Notes under the pieces: model-generated
What the model was told of the DNA's origin: nothing
The model's database searches: none
What the model saw: the letters and a program-made list of their open reading frames with translations, nothing else
Source: Planctomycetota bacterium
GTDB lineage: Bacteria > Planctomycetota > UBA8108 > UBA1146
Length of the DNA: 64,000 bases
Reading direction: 5' to 3'
Assembly: GCA_014240375.1 (NCBI GenBank)
Contig: JAAZXB010000003.1
Coordinates: 62,001 to 126,000 of the forward strand
Shown: positions 47,079 to 55,292 of the stretch, piece after piece
How the letters are laid out: each line of letters begins with the position of its first letter
How positions within the stretch are numbered: the first letter of the stretch is position 1
Made by a program: the position numbers and the translations under genes

Positions 47079-48595
47079 GTTCCCAACACACCATCAAAAA
47101 GGTACTGGTAGCGAACCGGGGAGAAATCGCCATCCGCATCTTTCAAGGATGTCGAGAACGTGGGATTGAAACGGTAGCGGTCCATTCAGAAGCAGACGCT
47201 TCCGCTCCACATCGTTTCGCAGCCGATGAGTCGGTCCTGATCGGTCCACCTTCCCCCACCGAGTCTTACTTGAAGGTGGATCGCATCCTGGATGCTGCCC
47301 GCGAAACAGGAGCGGACGCGATTCATCCAGGCTACGGATTCCTGTCAGAAAGTTCCTCATTTGCCCAGGCGGTGGAAGATGCAGGGCTGATCTTCATCGG
47401 TCCAACCCCATCACAGATCTCATCGATGGGGGATAAGGTTCGTGCCCGAGAATTGATGGAGGCCGCCTCTGTTCCGGTGATTCCAGGAACCTTGGGAGCC
47501 ATCGATGACCCGGCAGAGTTGCAACTCGAGAGTCAAAGAATCGGATTTCCACTGCTGATCAAGGCTGCCGGCGGTGGAGGCGGCAAGGGAATCCGAAGGG
47601 TCGACACTGCTTCCGAATTACTCCCCGCCTGGGAGAGGACGCGATCTGAAGCACTTTCCGCATTCGGAGATGGGCGGGTCTATCTGGAAAAATTTGTCAG
47701 CCCTGCCCGTCACGTCGAAGTCCAGGTGGTCGGCGATGGAAGAGGATCGGTCTGGTTCCTCGGCGAGCGAGAATGCTCCTTGCAGCGTAACCATCAGAAA
47801 GTTCTCGAAGAAACCCCATCACCTGTCATCGATGATGAAGTCAGAGAAAGACTTCGCAACGCAGCGGTGGCAGGAGCCGCTTCCATCCAGTACCGAGGTG
47901 CGGGAACGATGGAATTCCTCTACGACGAAGCCTCCCGTGAATTTTTCTTCCTCGAAATGAACACCCGACTTCAGGTGGAACATCCAGTCACAGAAATGGT
48001 CACTGGAATCGATCTGGTCGGCATGCAACTCGATGTCGCCCAGGGAATGAAACTGAAGCACGACCCCGATCTGCCACGCAGGGGATGGTCCATCGAATTT
48101 CGAATCTGCGCAGAAGACCCCTATCGGAATTTTCTTCCATCCACCGGTCAGATCCGCGCACTGCGAATTCCACATGCTCCTTTCTCCAGAATCGATGGTG
48201 CACTTCGAGAAGGACTGGAAGTGACGCCCTACTACGATCCGATGCTGGCCAAGGCCATCGTCTGGGGTGAAAATCGAAAAACTGCAGTCGACCGCCTGAT
48301 GGCGCTTCTCTCCCGTCTCAGAATCGGTGGTATTCACACGACCATCCCTCTGGGAATAGAGCTTTGTAATCAAGGTTGGTTTCTCGATGGGGATTTTGAT
48401 ACCGGAACTCTCGAACGATGGATGGCTGACCGAGACAAGCGCAGGTCAGCACCGGACGACATGCAGCTGATTGCTGCCATAGTGGCGAGGCACACCCTGA
48501 GTTCCGCTCGCTCTCATTCAACACCTGGAATTCCTGGCGGTGGCAAATGGGGCATGGCGGCAAGGATCGCTGGAGTCCGGGGGAACCTCTCTTGA
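47075..48595 (+). CDS. pccA: Biotin carboxylase subunit of propionyl-CoA carboxylase
   Basis: ATP-grasp enzyme of 506 residues that carboxylates biotin using bicarbonate and ATP. Motifs: [34 protein letters not shown], the Gly-rich ATP loop [44 protein letters not shown] and [12 protein letters not shown]. The biotin carrier is a separate gene, so this is not a fused alpha subunit. The final 40 residues extend past the usual domain end. ATGA overlap upstream, TTGA overlap downstream. Confidence 0.93.
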   Translation: MSSQHTIKKVLVANRGEIAIRIFQGCRERGIETVAVHSEADASAPHRFAADESVLIGPPSPTESYLKVDRILDAARETGADAIHPGYGFLSESSSFAQAVEDAGLIFIGPTPSQISSMGDKVRARELMEAASVPVIPGTLGAIDDPAELQLESQRIGFPLLIKAAGGGGGKGIRRVDTASELLPAWERTRSEALSAFGDGRVYLEKFVSPARHVEVQVVGDGRGSVWFLGERECSLQRNHQKVLEETPSPVIDDEVRERLRNAAVAGAASIQYRGAGTMEFLYDEASREFFFLEMNTRLQVEHPVTEMVTGIDLVGMQLDVAQGMKLKHDPDLPRRGWSIEFRICAEDPYRNFLPSTGQIRALRIPHAPFSRIDGALREGLEVTPYYDPMLAKAIVWGENRKTAVDRLMALLSRLRIGGIHTTIPLGIELCNQGWFLDGDFDTGTLERWMADRDKRRSAPDDMQLIAAIVARHTLSSARSHSTPGIPGGGKWGMAARIAGVRGNLS

Positions 48596-49122
48596 AGTAT
48601 CAAGTGGAATGGGAAGACCAGAAGATTGAAGTGATTGCAGACTGCGACCCTCTCGGTAGAGAGTGGCGCTTCCAGATGCCGCAAGGTCATCAGATCGATG
48701 TTCGAGTCGAAACGCTGGAAGAAGGATCGGTTCTCCGGTTGATCATCGGTGGAGAGAGCAAGACTGTCTCACTACTCCCTGGCAACCGGGTCGGAGATCC
48801 GATTCGAATCTTGCTCGACCATACCCCACTAGAACTGGATGTTCTCGATCCTATAGATCTGATCACCAGAGAGGTGGGATCCGGCCCTGAAGCATCGGGG
48901 CAACAAGAAATCACCAGTCTCATGCCAGGCATTATCCGCAAAGTAATGGTAGCTGTGGGCACGAAGATAGAGGTTGGAACTTCGTTGATTCTTCTTGAAG
49001 CGATGAAGATGGAAAATGAGATCCAGTCGCAGGTGGCAGGGACTGTCCTCGGGATTCACGTCAAGGAAGGCGATGCGGTGGCGGCGGGGGCCTTGATGCT
49101 GGTGATCAAGCAAGATGATTGA
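48592..49122 (+). CDS. Biotin carboxyl carrier protein of propionyl-CoA carboxylase
   Basis: Carrier of 176 residues. The N-terminal 100 residues form a beta-rich region like the BT domain of propionyl-CoA carboxylase alpha chains. The C-terminal biotinyl domain (about 105-175) has the modification site LLEAMKMENEIQSQV, where the Lys between the two Met is biotinylated. TTG start at 48592 overlaps the biotin carboxylase stop. Its last 67 bases overlap the convergent zinc-finger gene. Confidence 0.92.
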   Translation: MKYQVEWEDQKIEVIADCDPLGREWRFQMPQGHQIDVRVETLEEGSVLRLIIGGESKTVSLLPGNRVGDPIRILLDHTPLELDVLDPIDLITREVGSGPEASGQQEITSLMPGIIRKVMVAVGTKIEVGTSLILLEAMKMENEIQSQVAGTVLGIHVKEGDAVAAGALMLVIKQDD

Positions 49123-50012
49123 ATCGCAAGTTGACCGAAAGGATCCGATTCCACCACGGGCTTTTTCTTGGGCTCCTTTTTTTTCTTCTCTTCAACGGGT
49201 TTCAGGTCACCATTCTCACCGGTGATACCGGTACCTGAGCACTTTGCACAGGAGATTCGTTTCTTTCCGGAACAGTTTTCACACTTCTGAGAAAACTCCT
49301 TCTTCCCCTTGCAGTCCTTGCAGGACTCCCGTTTCTTTCCCTTGCACACCGGGCACACGATCTTGCCCTTACCACTACAGTCTCGGCATCGAGTCTTTAC
49401 CTTCTTGCCTTTGACCGGGTCAAACCTCTCATAACTACCCGCTCCACCGCACCGTCGGCAATCGAGAAGGCCATCTTCGACTCCAACGCAGATGGCACAA
49501 TTTTTCCCTTCGCCTGTGCCTGCGCATTTAGAACAGGGAGTCAAGATAACTCCAGCACCTTCGCAATCGACGCACGGAGCCATGCCAACGGAATCACAAG
49601 GGCGGCACCACTTGTTGGGATGTTGCTTTTTCCGTGCTTCGATCTCGACACGGGATAGTCGTGCCACGACCAACTTTTCGAGTTCGAATAACTTGTGAGT
49701 TTGGCACCATTCCTGCAGTTCCTTGTGTCCCTTCAGATCGGTAGGAGCGAGCAGTTTGAGCCGACGATTGAACTCCTCTGACTTGAGTTCTCCCAGCTCG
49801 ATTTTCTCGATATCTTTCCTCGAGATCTTCATCACGGCCTTTGATTTTCCAAACACAACCTCGATCTTCACTTCCTTGGCTGTTTCTTCGAGGATCTTTC
49901 CTTCGAGCTTTTTCCCGGTCTTCAGCAGGACCACATCGGCCTCGCAGACCTTGCACAAGAGCAGGGCAAGAAAAGTGATCAGGATCCACTGCATTGAACT
50001 GTAAGACATCAT
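49056..50012 (-). CDS. Exported protein with ten CxxC zinc-finger motifs of DnaJ type, no J domain
   Basis: Protein of 318 residues. A signal peptide (about 1-25, FLALLLCKVCEA) is followed by a small beta domain (DVVLLKTGKKLEGKI to DIEKIEL) of a kind seen in many planctomycete exported proteins. The body has ten CxxC pairs (CRPC, CVDC, CSKC, CAIC, CRRC, CRDC, CPVC, CKDC, CENC, CAKC), often followed by GxG or GKG, as in the DnaJ cysteine-rich region, which has only four. It ends in a Lys/Glu-rich tail; the last 22 residues are read from DNA antisense to the biotin carrier gene. Start overlaps the ABC permease stop (ATGA), so it is co-translated with the exporter. Zinc or thiol function is inferred. 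Confidence 0.75.
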   Translation of the reverse strand: MMSYSSMQWILITFLALLLCKVCEADVVLLKTGKKLEGKILEETAKEVKIEVVFGKSKAVMKISRKDIEKIELGELKSEEFNRRLKLLAPTDLKGHKELQEWCQTHKLFELEKLVVARLSRVEIEARKKQHPNKWCRPCDSVGMAPCVDCEGAGVILTPCSKCAGTGEGKNCAICVGVEDGLLDCRRCGGAGSYERFDPVKGKKVKTRCRDCSGKGKIVCPVCKGKKRESCKDCKGKKEFSQKCENCSGKKRISCAKCSGTGITGENGDLKPVEEKKKKEPKKKPVVESDPFGQLAIQSSCLITSIKAPAATASPSLT

Positions 50013-51559
50013 TCCACCTCTGCCGGAATATCAAAATAGAGACGATCCAGCCCAGGACGCTTGATTTCCCATATCGGATTTTTTCTTATCCTGGCCATCC
50101 ACACGCCGAAGAGCAACAGCATCAAGATGGAGCCACCCATCGAGAGATTCGCCTGGTACCACAATTCTATATCGAGATCACCACCCCCATTAAATGAGGT
50201 GAGCAACTGCATAGGAGGTGAGAGGCCCTGCAGTAATGAATGAGTACTTGACCAGTTCAACTCACTTGCTGTGAGTGAAACCAAGGCCAAGGCGATCTGG
50301 ACCCCGACCGCAAGCACACTAGAGACCACCCCGGAGAATCCACACTGAGCAAAAAACCAGGAAAGAGTCAGTACCGCAACTCCCCAGAGAAATAACATCC
50401 CCTGCCACATCAGAAACATCTCAGTCCCGATGCCACTCAGTTCTAATTTGTTGAAGTTGGTGGTCTGGCCCCCAATGGTAGTGTCGTACAGCAATAGCAT
50501 CGCGGCTACTGAAAAAGACAGTAGCAGGCAGGAGTACAACAGATTGCGGATTCCACCCGGAAGAAAAATCGCTCCGACTCTGGTTTCCCAGCGACGATGA
50601 GCACGCATCTGGACGATGCGTAGCGGTACCTTGGCACTCGAGCCGGCGATTCGAGTCAATGCCAGTGGATAGAACAGCAGCATGATCATCATGAATCTGC
50701 CACCAAAGATGACGCTGCCATTAACAAGCAGAGGGCCCAAGGTCACCACCAGGATCCCAAATAAGAGCCCTGCGAATACAAATGAAAGAAACCGAACAGA
50801 AATATCTCTGGATGATTCTGCACCCGATAGCATATAGGACGCACCCATCAAACTGCCCAGCCCGAGACCCAAGTAAATCGTGATGGACCAGAGCCAGAAT
50901 TGCCAGGGTGGGGGGTACTTTTGCAGGTAATCGAGCAACAACATCTGATTGCCGTACACCTCCTGCCAAAGGAATACAAGCACAAAGATCATCAACGGAA
51001 TGGTAGCCAAGGTGCTCTGCAGGATCGAACGAATCGTGCCCTTGCTCGCAGCAGAGGAGAAGATTCCAAGGCTAACGATGAGGATCGATCCCAGGAAATG
51101 AACCAGATACTCGAATGCAATCGATCCCAGGGAGACTCCACCGAAGAGCAACGTCATCGAGAGAATCGGGGCCGGTAGTAGGAGCAGATAAAACTGTACT
51201 CCGACGATTCCCATCATTTTTCCCGACACCACCTGACCAGGAGTCAAGTCGGTAGTAATCAGGGACTCCCAGGTCTTTGCCTGCTTCTCACTGGTGATAC
51301 TGACGGCACCCAGCGTGGGCACGATCAAACCGAGGACGACTACCTGGACGGTGAAATAGATAATGACCAGTAGCAATGCATGATCCTCAGGTGAATGCGA
51401 TTGATTTTTTGCCAAAACCAACGAGATCCACATCGATGCACCGACGATGCCTGCGAAGATCAACTGAATGAGGAGTGAACGCACTCGACGGATCCGCAGG
51501 ATCAATTCCTTCTGGATGATGGCATAATTGGAAAGTCTTTCGAGCATCGATGAAATCAT
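50009..51559 (-). CDS. ABC-2 type transporter permease
   Basis: Integral membrane protein of 516 residues with about 12 hydrophobic helices, twice the number of a simple ABC-2 permease. The N-terminal half has the ABC-2 features (QKELILRIRRVRSLLIQ before the first helix; then SEKQAKTWESLITTDLTPGQVVSGKM, the family elbow before helix three). The substrate is unknown. ATGA overlap with the ATPase gene before it and with the zinc-finger gene after it. Confidence 0.82.
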   Translation of the reverse strand: MISSMLERLSNYAIIQKELILRIRRVRSLLIQLIFAGIVGASMWISLVLAKNQSHSPEDHALLLVIIYFTVQVVVLGLIVPTLGAVSITSEKQAKTWESLITTDLTPGQVVSGKMMGIVGVQFYLLLLPAPILSMTLLFGGVSLGSIAFEYLVHFLGSILIVSLGIFSSAASKGTIRSILQSTLATIPLMIFVLVFLWQEVYGNQMLLLDYLQKYPPPWQFWLWSITIYLGLGLGSLMGASYMLSGAESSRDISVRFLSFVFAGLLFGILVVTLGPLLVNGSVIFGGRFMMIMLLFYPLALTRIAGSSAKVPLRIVQMRAHRRWETRVGAIFLPGGIRNLLYSCLLLSFSVAAMLLLYDTTIGGQTTNFNKLELSGIGTEMFLMWQGMLFLWGVAVLTLSWFFAQCGFSGVVSSVLAVGVQIALALVSLTASELNWSSTHSLLQGLSPPMQLLTSFNGGGDLDIELWYQANLSMGGSILMLLLFGVWMARIRKNPIWEIKRPGLDRLYFDIPAEVE

Positions 51560-52506
51560 TGGACCTCTCCAGTCGTGAGGTTCATGAACAACTTCTCCAG
51601 ATCGTCCTCATGCCTTTTGACCGAGGTGAATGCAATTTTCTTGGCCGACAATGCGCCCCAGACCTGATGAATCTCGGAGTCTTCGCCCTCCCAATCAAAA
51701 CGGACACTACGTCCTTCCTGATAGATCCTTGAAACTCCCGGAAGTTGCGAAAGAACCACCTCCACGACATCACTCTCTTCGACCAACCGGATCTCGAAGG
51801 TCACATCGGATCCGCGAATCCGTTGTTGTATCTCTTCCAGCGGACCGTGTGCGACCAAGGTCCCCATCTCGATGATGCTGACCGAATCACAGATGGGTGA
51901 GAGTTCCGATAGGATATGGCTGGAAAGGAATATGGTCTTTCCCAGTCTTCGGAGTTCGGTCAAGAGTTCCCTGAATTCAATCCTGGCTCGAGGGTCCAAA
52001 CCGTTGGCCGGCTCGTCCAGAATCAGTAGATCCGGCTCGTGCAAGAGCGTTTGTGCCAGGCAAAGACGTTGCCTCATTCCCTTGGAAAGGGTGTGTACTT
52101 CGACCTCGAGAAGTGATCCCAGGTCAGTCAACTCCACCACATCCGAGATCGCTGATTTCCTCCGTGCAGGCGACAAGCGGTGTGCTTGCGCGAAGAAATC
52201 GAGGTATTCAGTCACCGAAAGACCTTCATACACTCCGAAATAATCCGGCATATATCCCAGCCGATGCCGGACTTCTTTCGGTTCCGTCACAACATTGACG
52301 CCATCGATCCATGCTCCCCCTGCGGAGGGGACCTGCAAGGTTGCCAGTATTCGTATGGTGGTTGTTTTTCCGGCCCCGTTGGGACCGATGAACCCATGGA
52401 TCACACCGCGATCGACATCGAAACTGATGCCCGCAACGGCATCTTTACGACCGTAGGTCATCTTGAGATCTCGGACCTCGACGATAGATTTCCGGGAACT
52501 GCTCAT
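51556..52506 (-). CDS. ABC transporter ATP-binding protein
   Basis: ATPase of 316 residues for the ABC-2 permease. Walker A is GPNGAGKTTT (about 38-47), followed by the Q-loop in GYMPDYFGVYEGL, the signature LSKGMRQRL, Walker B LLILDEP and the switch His in FLSSHIL. A C-terminal extension of about 90 residues (ending EDDLEKLFMNLTTGEVQ) is typical of ABC-2/gliding-type exporters. Overlaps its upstream neighbour by one base (TGATG). Confidence 0.92.
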   Translation of the reverse strand: MSSSRKSIVEVRDLKMTYGRKDAVAGISFDVDRGVIHGFIGPNGAGKTTTIRILATLQVPSAGGAWIDGVNVVTEPKEVRHRLGYMPDYFGVYEGLSVTEYLDFFAQAHRLSPARRKSAISDVVELTDLGSLLEVEVHTLSKGMRQRLCLAQTLLHEPDLLILDEPANGLDPRARIEFRELLTELRRLGKTIFLSSHILSELSPICDSVSIIEMGTLVAHGPLEEIQQRIRGSDVTFEIRLVEESDVVEVVLSQLPGVSRIYQEGRSVRFDWEGEDSEIHQVWGALSAKKIAFTSVKRHEDDLEKLFMNLTTGEVQ

Positions 52507-54329
52507 CAGTGCCCACCGTGCCCATTGGATTTATCTGTGATGGTACCATTCCACACGATGACACGAGCTTCTGGGCCGATCCCGAGTTGTTCTCGAGTCT
52601 TCTCCTCGAGATGTGCCGATGCCGTTGTGCACAACACACTCTCGGTGTGCACACCCAGTTTCCGGTAGCTGTCAAAATCGTCCAAGTGGTTCTCAAGGAC
52701 ATAAGCCAGGTCTTCCTTCGAGACCCATTTCCCCTGCGATTCTATCTGGTTGAGTTGATTCCAGAGGGCGCCCCATGAGAAACGAATCTTGCTAAGATCG
52801 AAATTCCCCCTGTCGTAGGCCGGAATCGTGAGAGGGAGCGGATTCACCGGAATCGTCTCCCATCGAACCGTGTGACTGGTCGACCGGACACGCCGGCCAA
52901 AGGTGGTAGTAATGCTCCCATCCAGTTGCTGCTGATAGTGCCAGGGAGACAAATCGGAGCCGAAGGAGATGGGTTGGGGAGCCAAGGTCTTGACCGATTC
53001 CTCCACAGTGATTCCTCCGGTCGGCGTATAGTCTGTTTCGACCACGGCCGCCAGCGCATGGGAGCCATCGGGAGTTCGGATGATCAGCACATGATCCACG
53101 TGACGGGGCACGATCCCGAGCCTCCAGATCGACATCACGAAGAGAAGTAAGATACAAGAGGTTACGACCATCGGCTGAAGCCAGAGCATGTGAGGTAACT
53201 TGTTGCGCTTCTTCAAGTACATGCCGATCAACGGCCACAGTACCCCCACATAGAGGAATCCAAGTATCAACATCAACTTCATCGGATGAGGAGGATGCTG
53301 ACTCGCATCGATTTGCCTCAACAACGACTGAAATGGAGAGAACCGCAGCAACCCAAGAGCTGCCCTCAAATGCAGGGGAGACCACGAAACAGTGAGTTTC
53401 TCACCGTCGTACCAATCGGTGGGCCGCTCGAGGGCGATCCAGCGCCCCATTCCGTCATCTATCTGAACACAATGAGTGCCGATTCGTTCTCCGATCCCCT
53501 CCACCGGAAATTCGATCCTCTCCGCGCCCGAATCGGAATCGGAGATCAAATGCGGCTCGACCTTCAGGCCCGAGATCCAACGCAGGCCACGGCCCTTGTC
53601 ATCGGGCTTCAAGACCACCGTAAGTCCCGATCGGACTGCGGCTCGGATGGCGCTTCGTTGTCCGGCGGAGACATCTTCCGGATCCACACCGGAGAGCAGT
53701 ACAGCGTCCAGCCCGATCAGCGCTTCCCTCGCCTGTGGTAACTGGTCCGGGGGGAGCCAAGCCCGGTTGACTGTCTGCTTCGCATGGGCCAGGAATTTCC
53801 AGTCGAATTGAGCTTGAGATTGGTCATTGACCTCGAGGAAACAAAAGGTGCCGAATGAGGACCTTGGAGGGTCCATGGAAAGGGAGTACTCGTTCGATGA
53901 CTGCCCCGGACCTCTCGACACTGGCACGCCATTACGACTCACACGGCAACTCAAGTATCCGGAATTGTATTGTCTATTTTCATCATATTTGGTCGGAATT
54001 CCGACCAGCGTTGACCTTGTGGAGTTTGCCGGCACTTCCAGGAGCACCGAAAAATCCAGTGCCGTCATTGCTGAGTAAACTCTGCGATTGCAGTCGATTT
54101 TATAGATCGCATCTTCAGTCAAGGATTTGTTGGTCACCTTGATCAAACAAGGCTCCCAGTCAGAGCCTCTATTACTGTAACTTTGGGGAAGACCACCCGA
54201 GGATTGCAGGTCCTCGAATTGGATCTGCGAGTCCTTGGATTCGATACCCTGTCCATGCGCAGTTCCGCCGACCACAAGCGAACTGAACATCACTGCACAG
54301 AAGGAGAAAACTGCCCGGTACTGTTTCAT
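52506..54329 (-). CDS. Exported/membrane accessory protein of the ABC operon
   Basis: Protein of about 607 residues that I do not recognise by family. A signal peptide (to about 27, VVGGTAHG) leads to a beta-rich extracytoplasmic part. Around 205-245 there is a motif like that of GldG or glutaminase-fold proteins (LIGLDAVLLSGVDPEDVSAGQ, SGLTVVLKPDDKGRG). Two membrane helices follow (about 353-372 and 388-408), then a C-terminal domain of about 190 residues. Architecture and position suggest the regulatory or substrate-contact partner of the ABC exporter, as GldG is for GldA-GldF; this is inference. The ATG at 54329 overlaps the recR stop (TGATG); the preceding GTG at 54332 is an alternative. 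Confidence 0.72.
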   Translation of the reverse strand: MKQYRAVFSFCAVMFSSLVVGGTAHGQGIESKDSQIQFEDLQSSGGLPQSYSNRGSDWEPCLIKVTNKSLTEDAIYKIDCNRRVYSAMTALDFSVLLEVPANSTRSTLVGIPTKYDENRQYNSGYLSCRVSRNGVPVSRGPGQSSNEYSLSMDPPRSSFGTFCFLEVNDQSQAQFDWKFLAHAKQTVNRAWLPPDQLPQAREALIGLDAVLLSGVDPEDVSAGQRSAIRAAVRSGLTVVLKPDDKGRGLRWISGLKVEPHLISDSDSGAERIEFPVEGIGERIGTHCVQIDDGMGRWIALERPTDWYDGEKLTVSWSPLHLRAALGLLRFSPFQSLLRQIDASQHPPHPMKLMLILGFLYVGVLWPLIGMYLKKRNKLPHMLWLQPMVVTSCILLLFVMSIWRLGIVPRHVDHVLIIRTPDGSHALAAVVETDYTPTGGITVEESVKTLAPQPISFGSDLSPWHYQQQLDGSITTTFGRRVRSTSHTVRWETIPVNPLPLTIPAYDRGNFDLSKIRFSWGALWNQLNQIESQGKWVSKEDLAYVLENHLDDFDSYRKLGVHTESVLCTTASAHLEEKTREQLGIGPEARVIVWNGTITDKSNGHGGH

Positions 54330-54946
54330 CACTCTCCTCCAGTCACATTTTCGAAGGCACTCCTACCCTGAACAGCATCCCGTAGAATACTTCGATTCAT
54401 GTATTCGATTTGACCTCCCGCGGGTAAGCCACGCGCCAAACGAGTGATGGTGACTCCCGCATTTGATAGTGCCTCGGTGACCAGAAGTGCGGTCCCATCC
54501 CCCTCAAAATCAGGATTGGTGGCGAGAATCACTTCCACCACTTCATCGACCTCACTTCGTTCGATCAACTTTTTCAGCGCGATCTGTTCCGGGCCACGCT
54601 CTTCTAGCGGAGAAAATGAGGCCCCGAGTACGTGGTAGAGCCCCAGGTAAGAGCCACTCTCTTCAAGTGCACGCAAATCCTTGGGCTGCTCTACCACACA
54701 GATGGAACTCTGGTCCCTTGAATCATCAGAACAGATGGAGCAGATTTCTTCCTCACAGATATCCTGACACTCGGCGCACCGTCGAAGGTCATCTTTGACC
54801 CTTCGAATGGCATCGGAGATGCGCATCGCTTCAGTTCTGGGAATTTTCAATACATGATAGGCGAGTCGTTCAGCACTCTTTTGTCCGATTCCTGGAAGAC
54901 TCGAAAATGCTTCGATCAACTCGCCAAGGAGGCCTTCTCCCGCCAA
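54329..54946 (-). CDS. recR: Recombination mediator protein RecR
   Basis: RecFOR-pathway protein of 205 residues for loading RecA at gaps. Domains: helix-hairpin-helix (AFSSLPGIGQKSAERLAYHVL), a four-Cys zinc finger (CAECQDICEEEICSIC), and a Toprim domain (SICVVEQPKDL, then EVILATNPDFEGDGTALLV). The C-terminal Walker-B-like tail (TRLARGLPAGGQIEYM) is present. Third gene of dnaX-ybaB-recR, the classical order; translation of the ABC operon starts within its stop codon. Confidence 0.95.
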   Translation of the reverse strand: MAGEGLLGELIEAFSSLPGIGQKSAERLAYHVLKIPRTEAMRISDAIRRVKDDLRRCAECQDICEEEICSICSDDSRDQSSICVVEQPKDLRALEESGSYLGLYHVLGASFSPLEERGPEQIALKKLIERSEVDEVVEVILATNPDFEGDGTALLVTEALSNAGVTITRLARGLPAGGQIEYMNRSILRDAVQGRSAFENVTGGE

Positions 54947-54954
54947 TAGTCCTC

Positions 54955-55272
54955 CTATGTCATTCCTGGAAAGGACATACCCCCGGTGACACGGGAGGTC
55001 TCTTGATCCGACAGTTCCTTGGCTTTCTCCAGAGCTTGACCGACCGCAACCAGCAGCAGATCCTCGAGCATCTCGATATCTTGAGGATCGACCACCTTCG
55101 GATCGATTTCGACCTTCAGTACCTCTTGCTGGCCGTTGGCGTAGACCTTGACCAGCCCACTCCCTGATTCACCCAGCACGGTGCGCTGCTTGAGATCTTC
55201 CTGAACGGCCTTCAACTCTTTTTGCATCTTTTGCGCCTGTTGAAACAAGCCGCCAAGATCACCGGTCGACAT
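54955..55272 (-). CDS. ybaB: YbaB/EbfC family nucleoid-associated protein
   Basis: Small DNA-binding protein of 105 residues that forms a tweezer-like dimer. It has the helical N-terminus (LGGLFQQAQKMQKELKAVQEDL), the central beta hairpin (GLVKVYANGQQEVLKVEIDPKVV) and the C-terminal helix (MLEDLLLVAVGQALEKAKEL). It lies between dnaX (20 bases upstream) and recR (8 bases downstream) as in most bacteria. Confidence 0.93.
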   Translation of the reverse strand: MSTGDLGGLFQQAQKMQKELKAVQEDLKQRTVLGESGSGLVKVYANGQQEVLKVEIDPKVVDPQDIEMLEDLLLVAVGQALEKAKELSDQETSRVTGGMSFPGMT

Positions 55273-55292
55273 CCTCAGTCTCCTTTAAGTCT

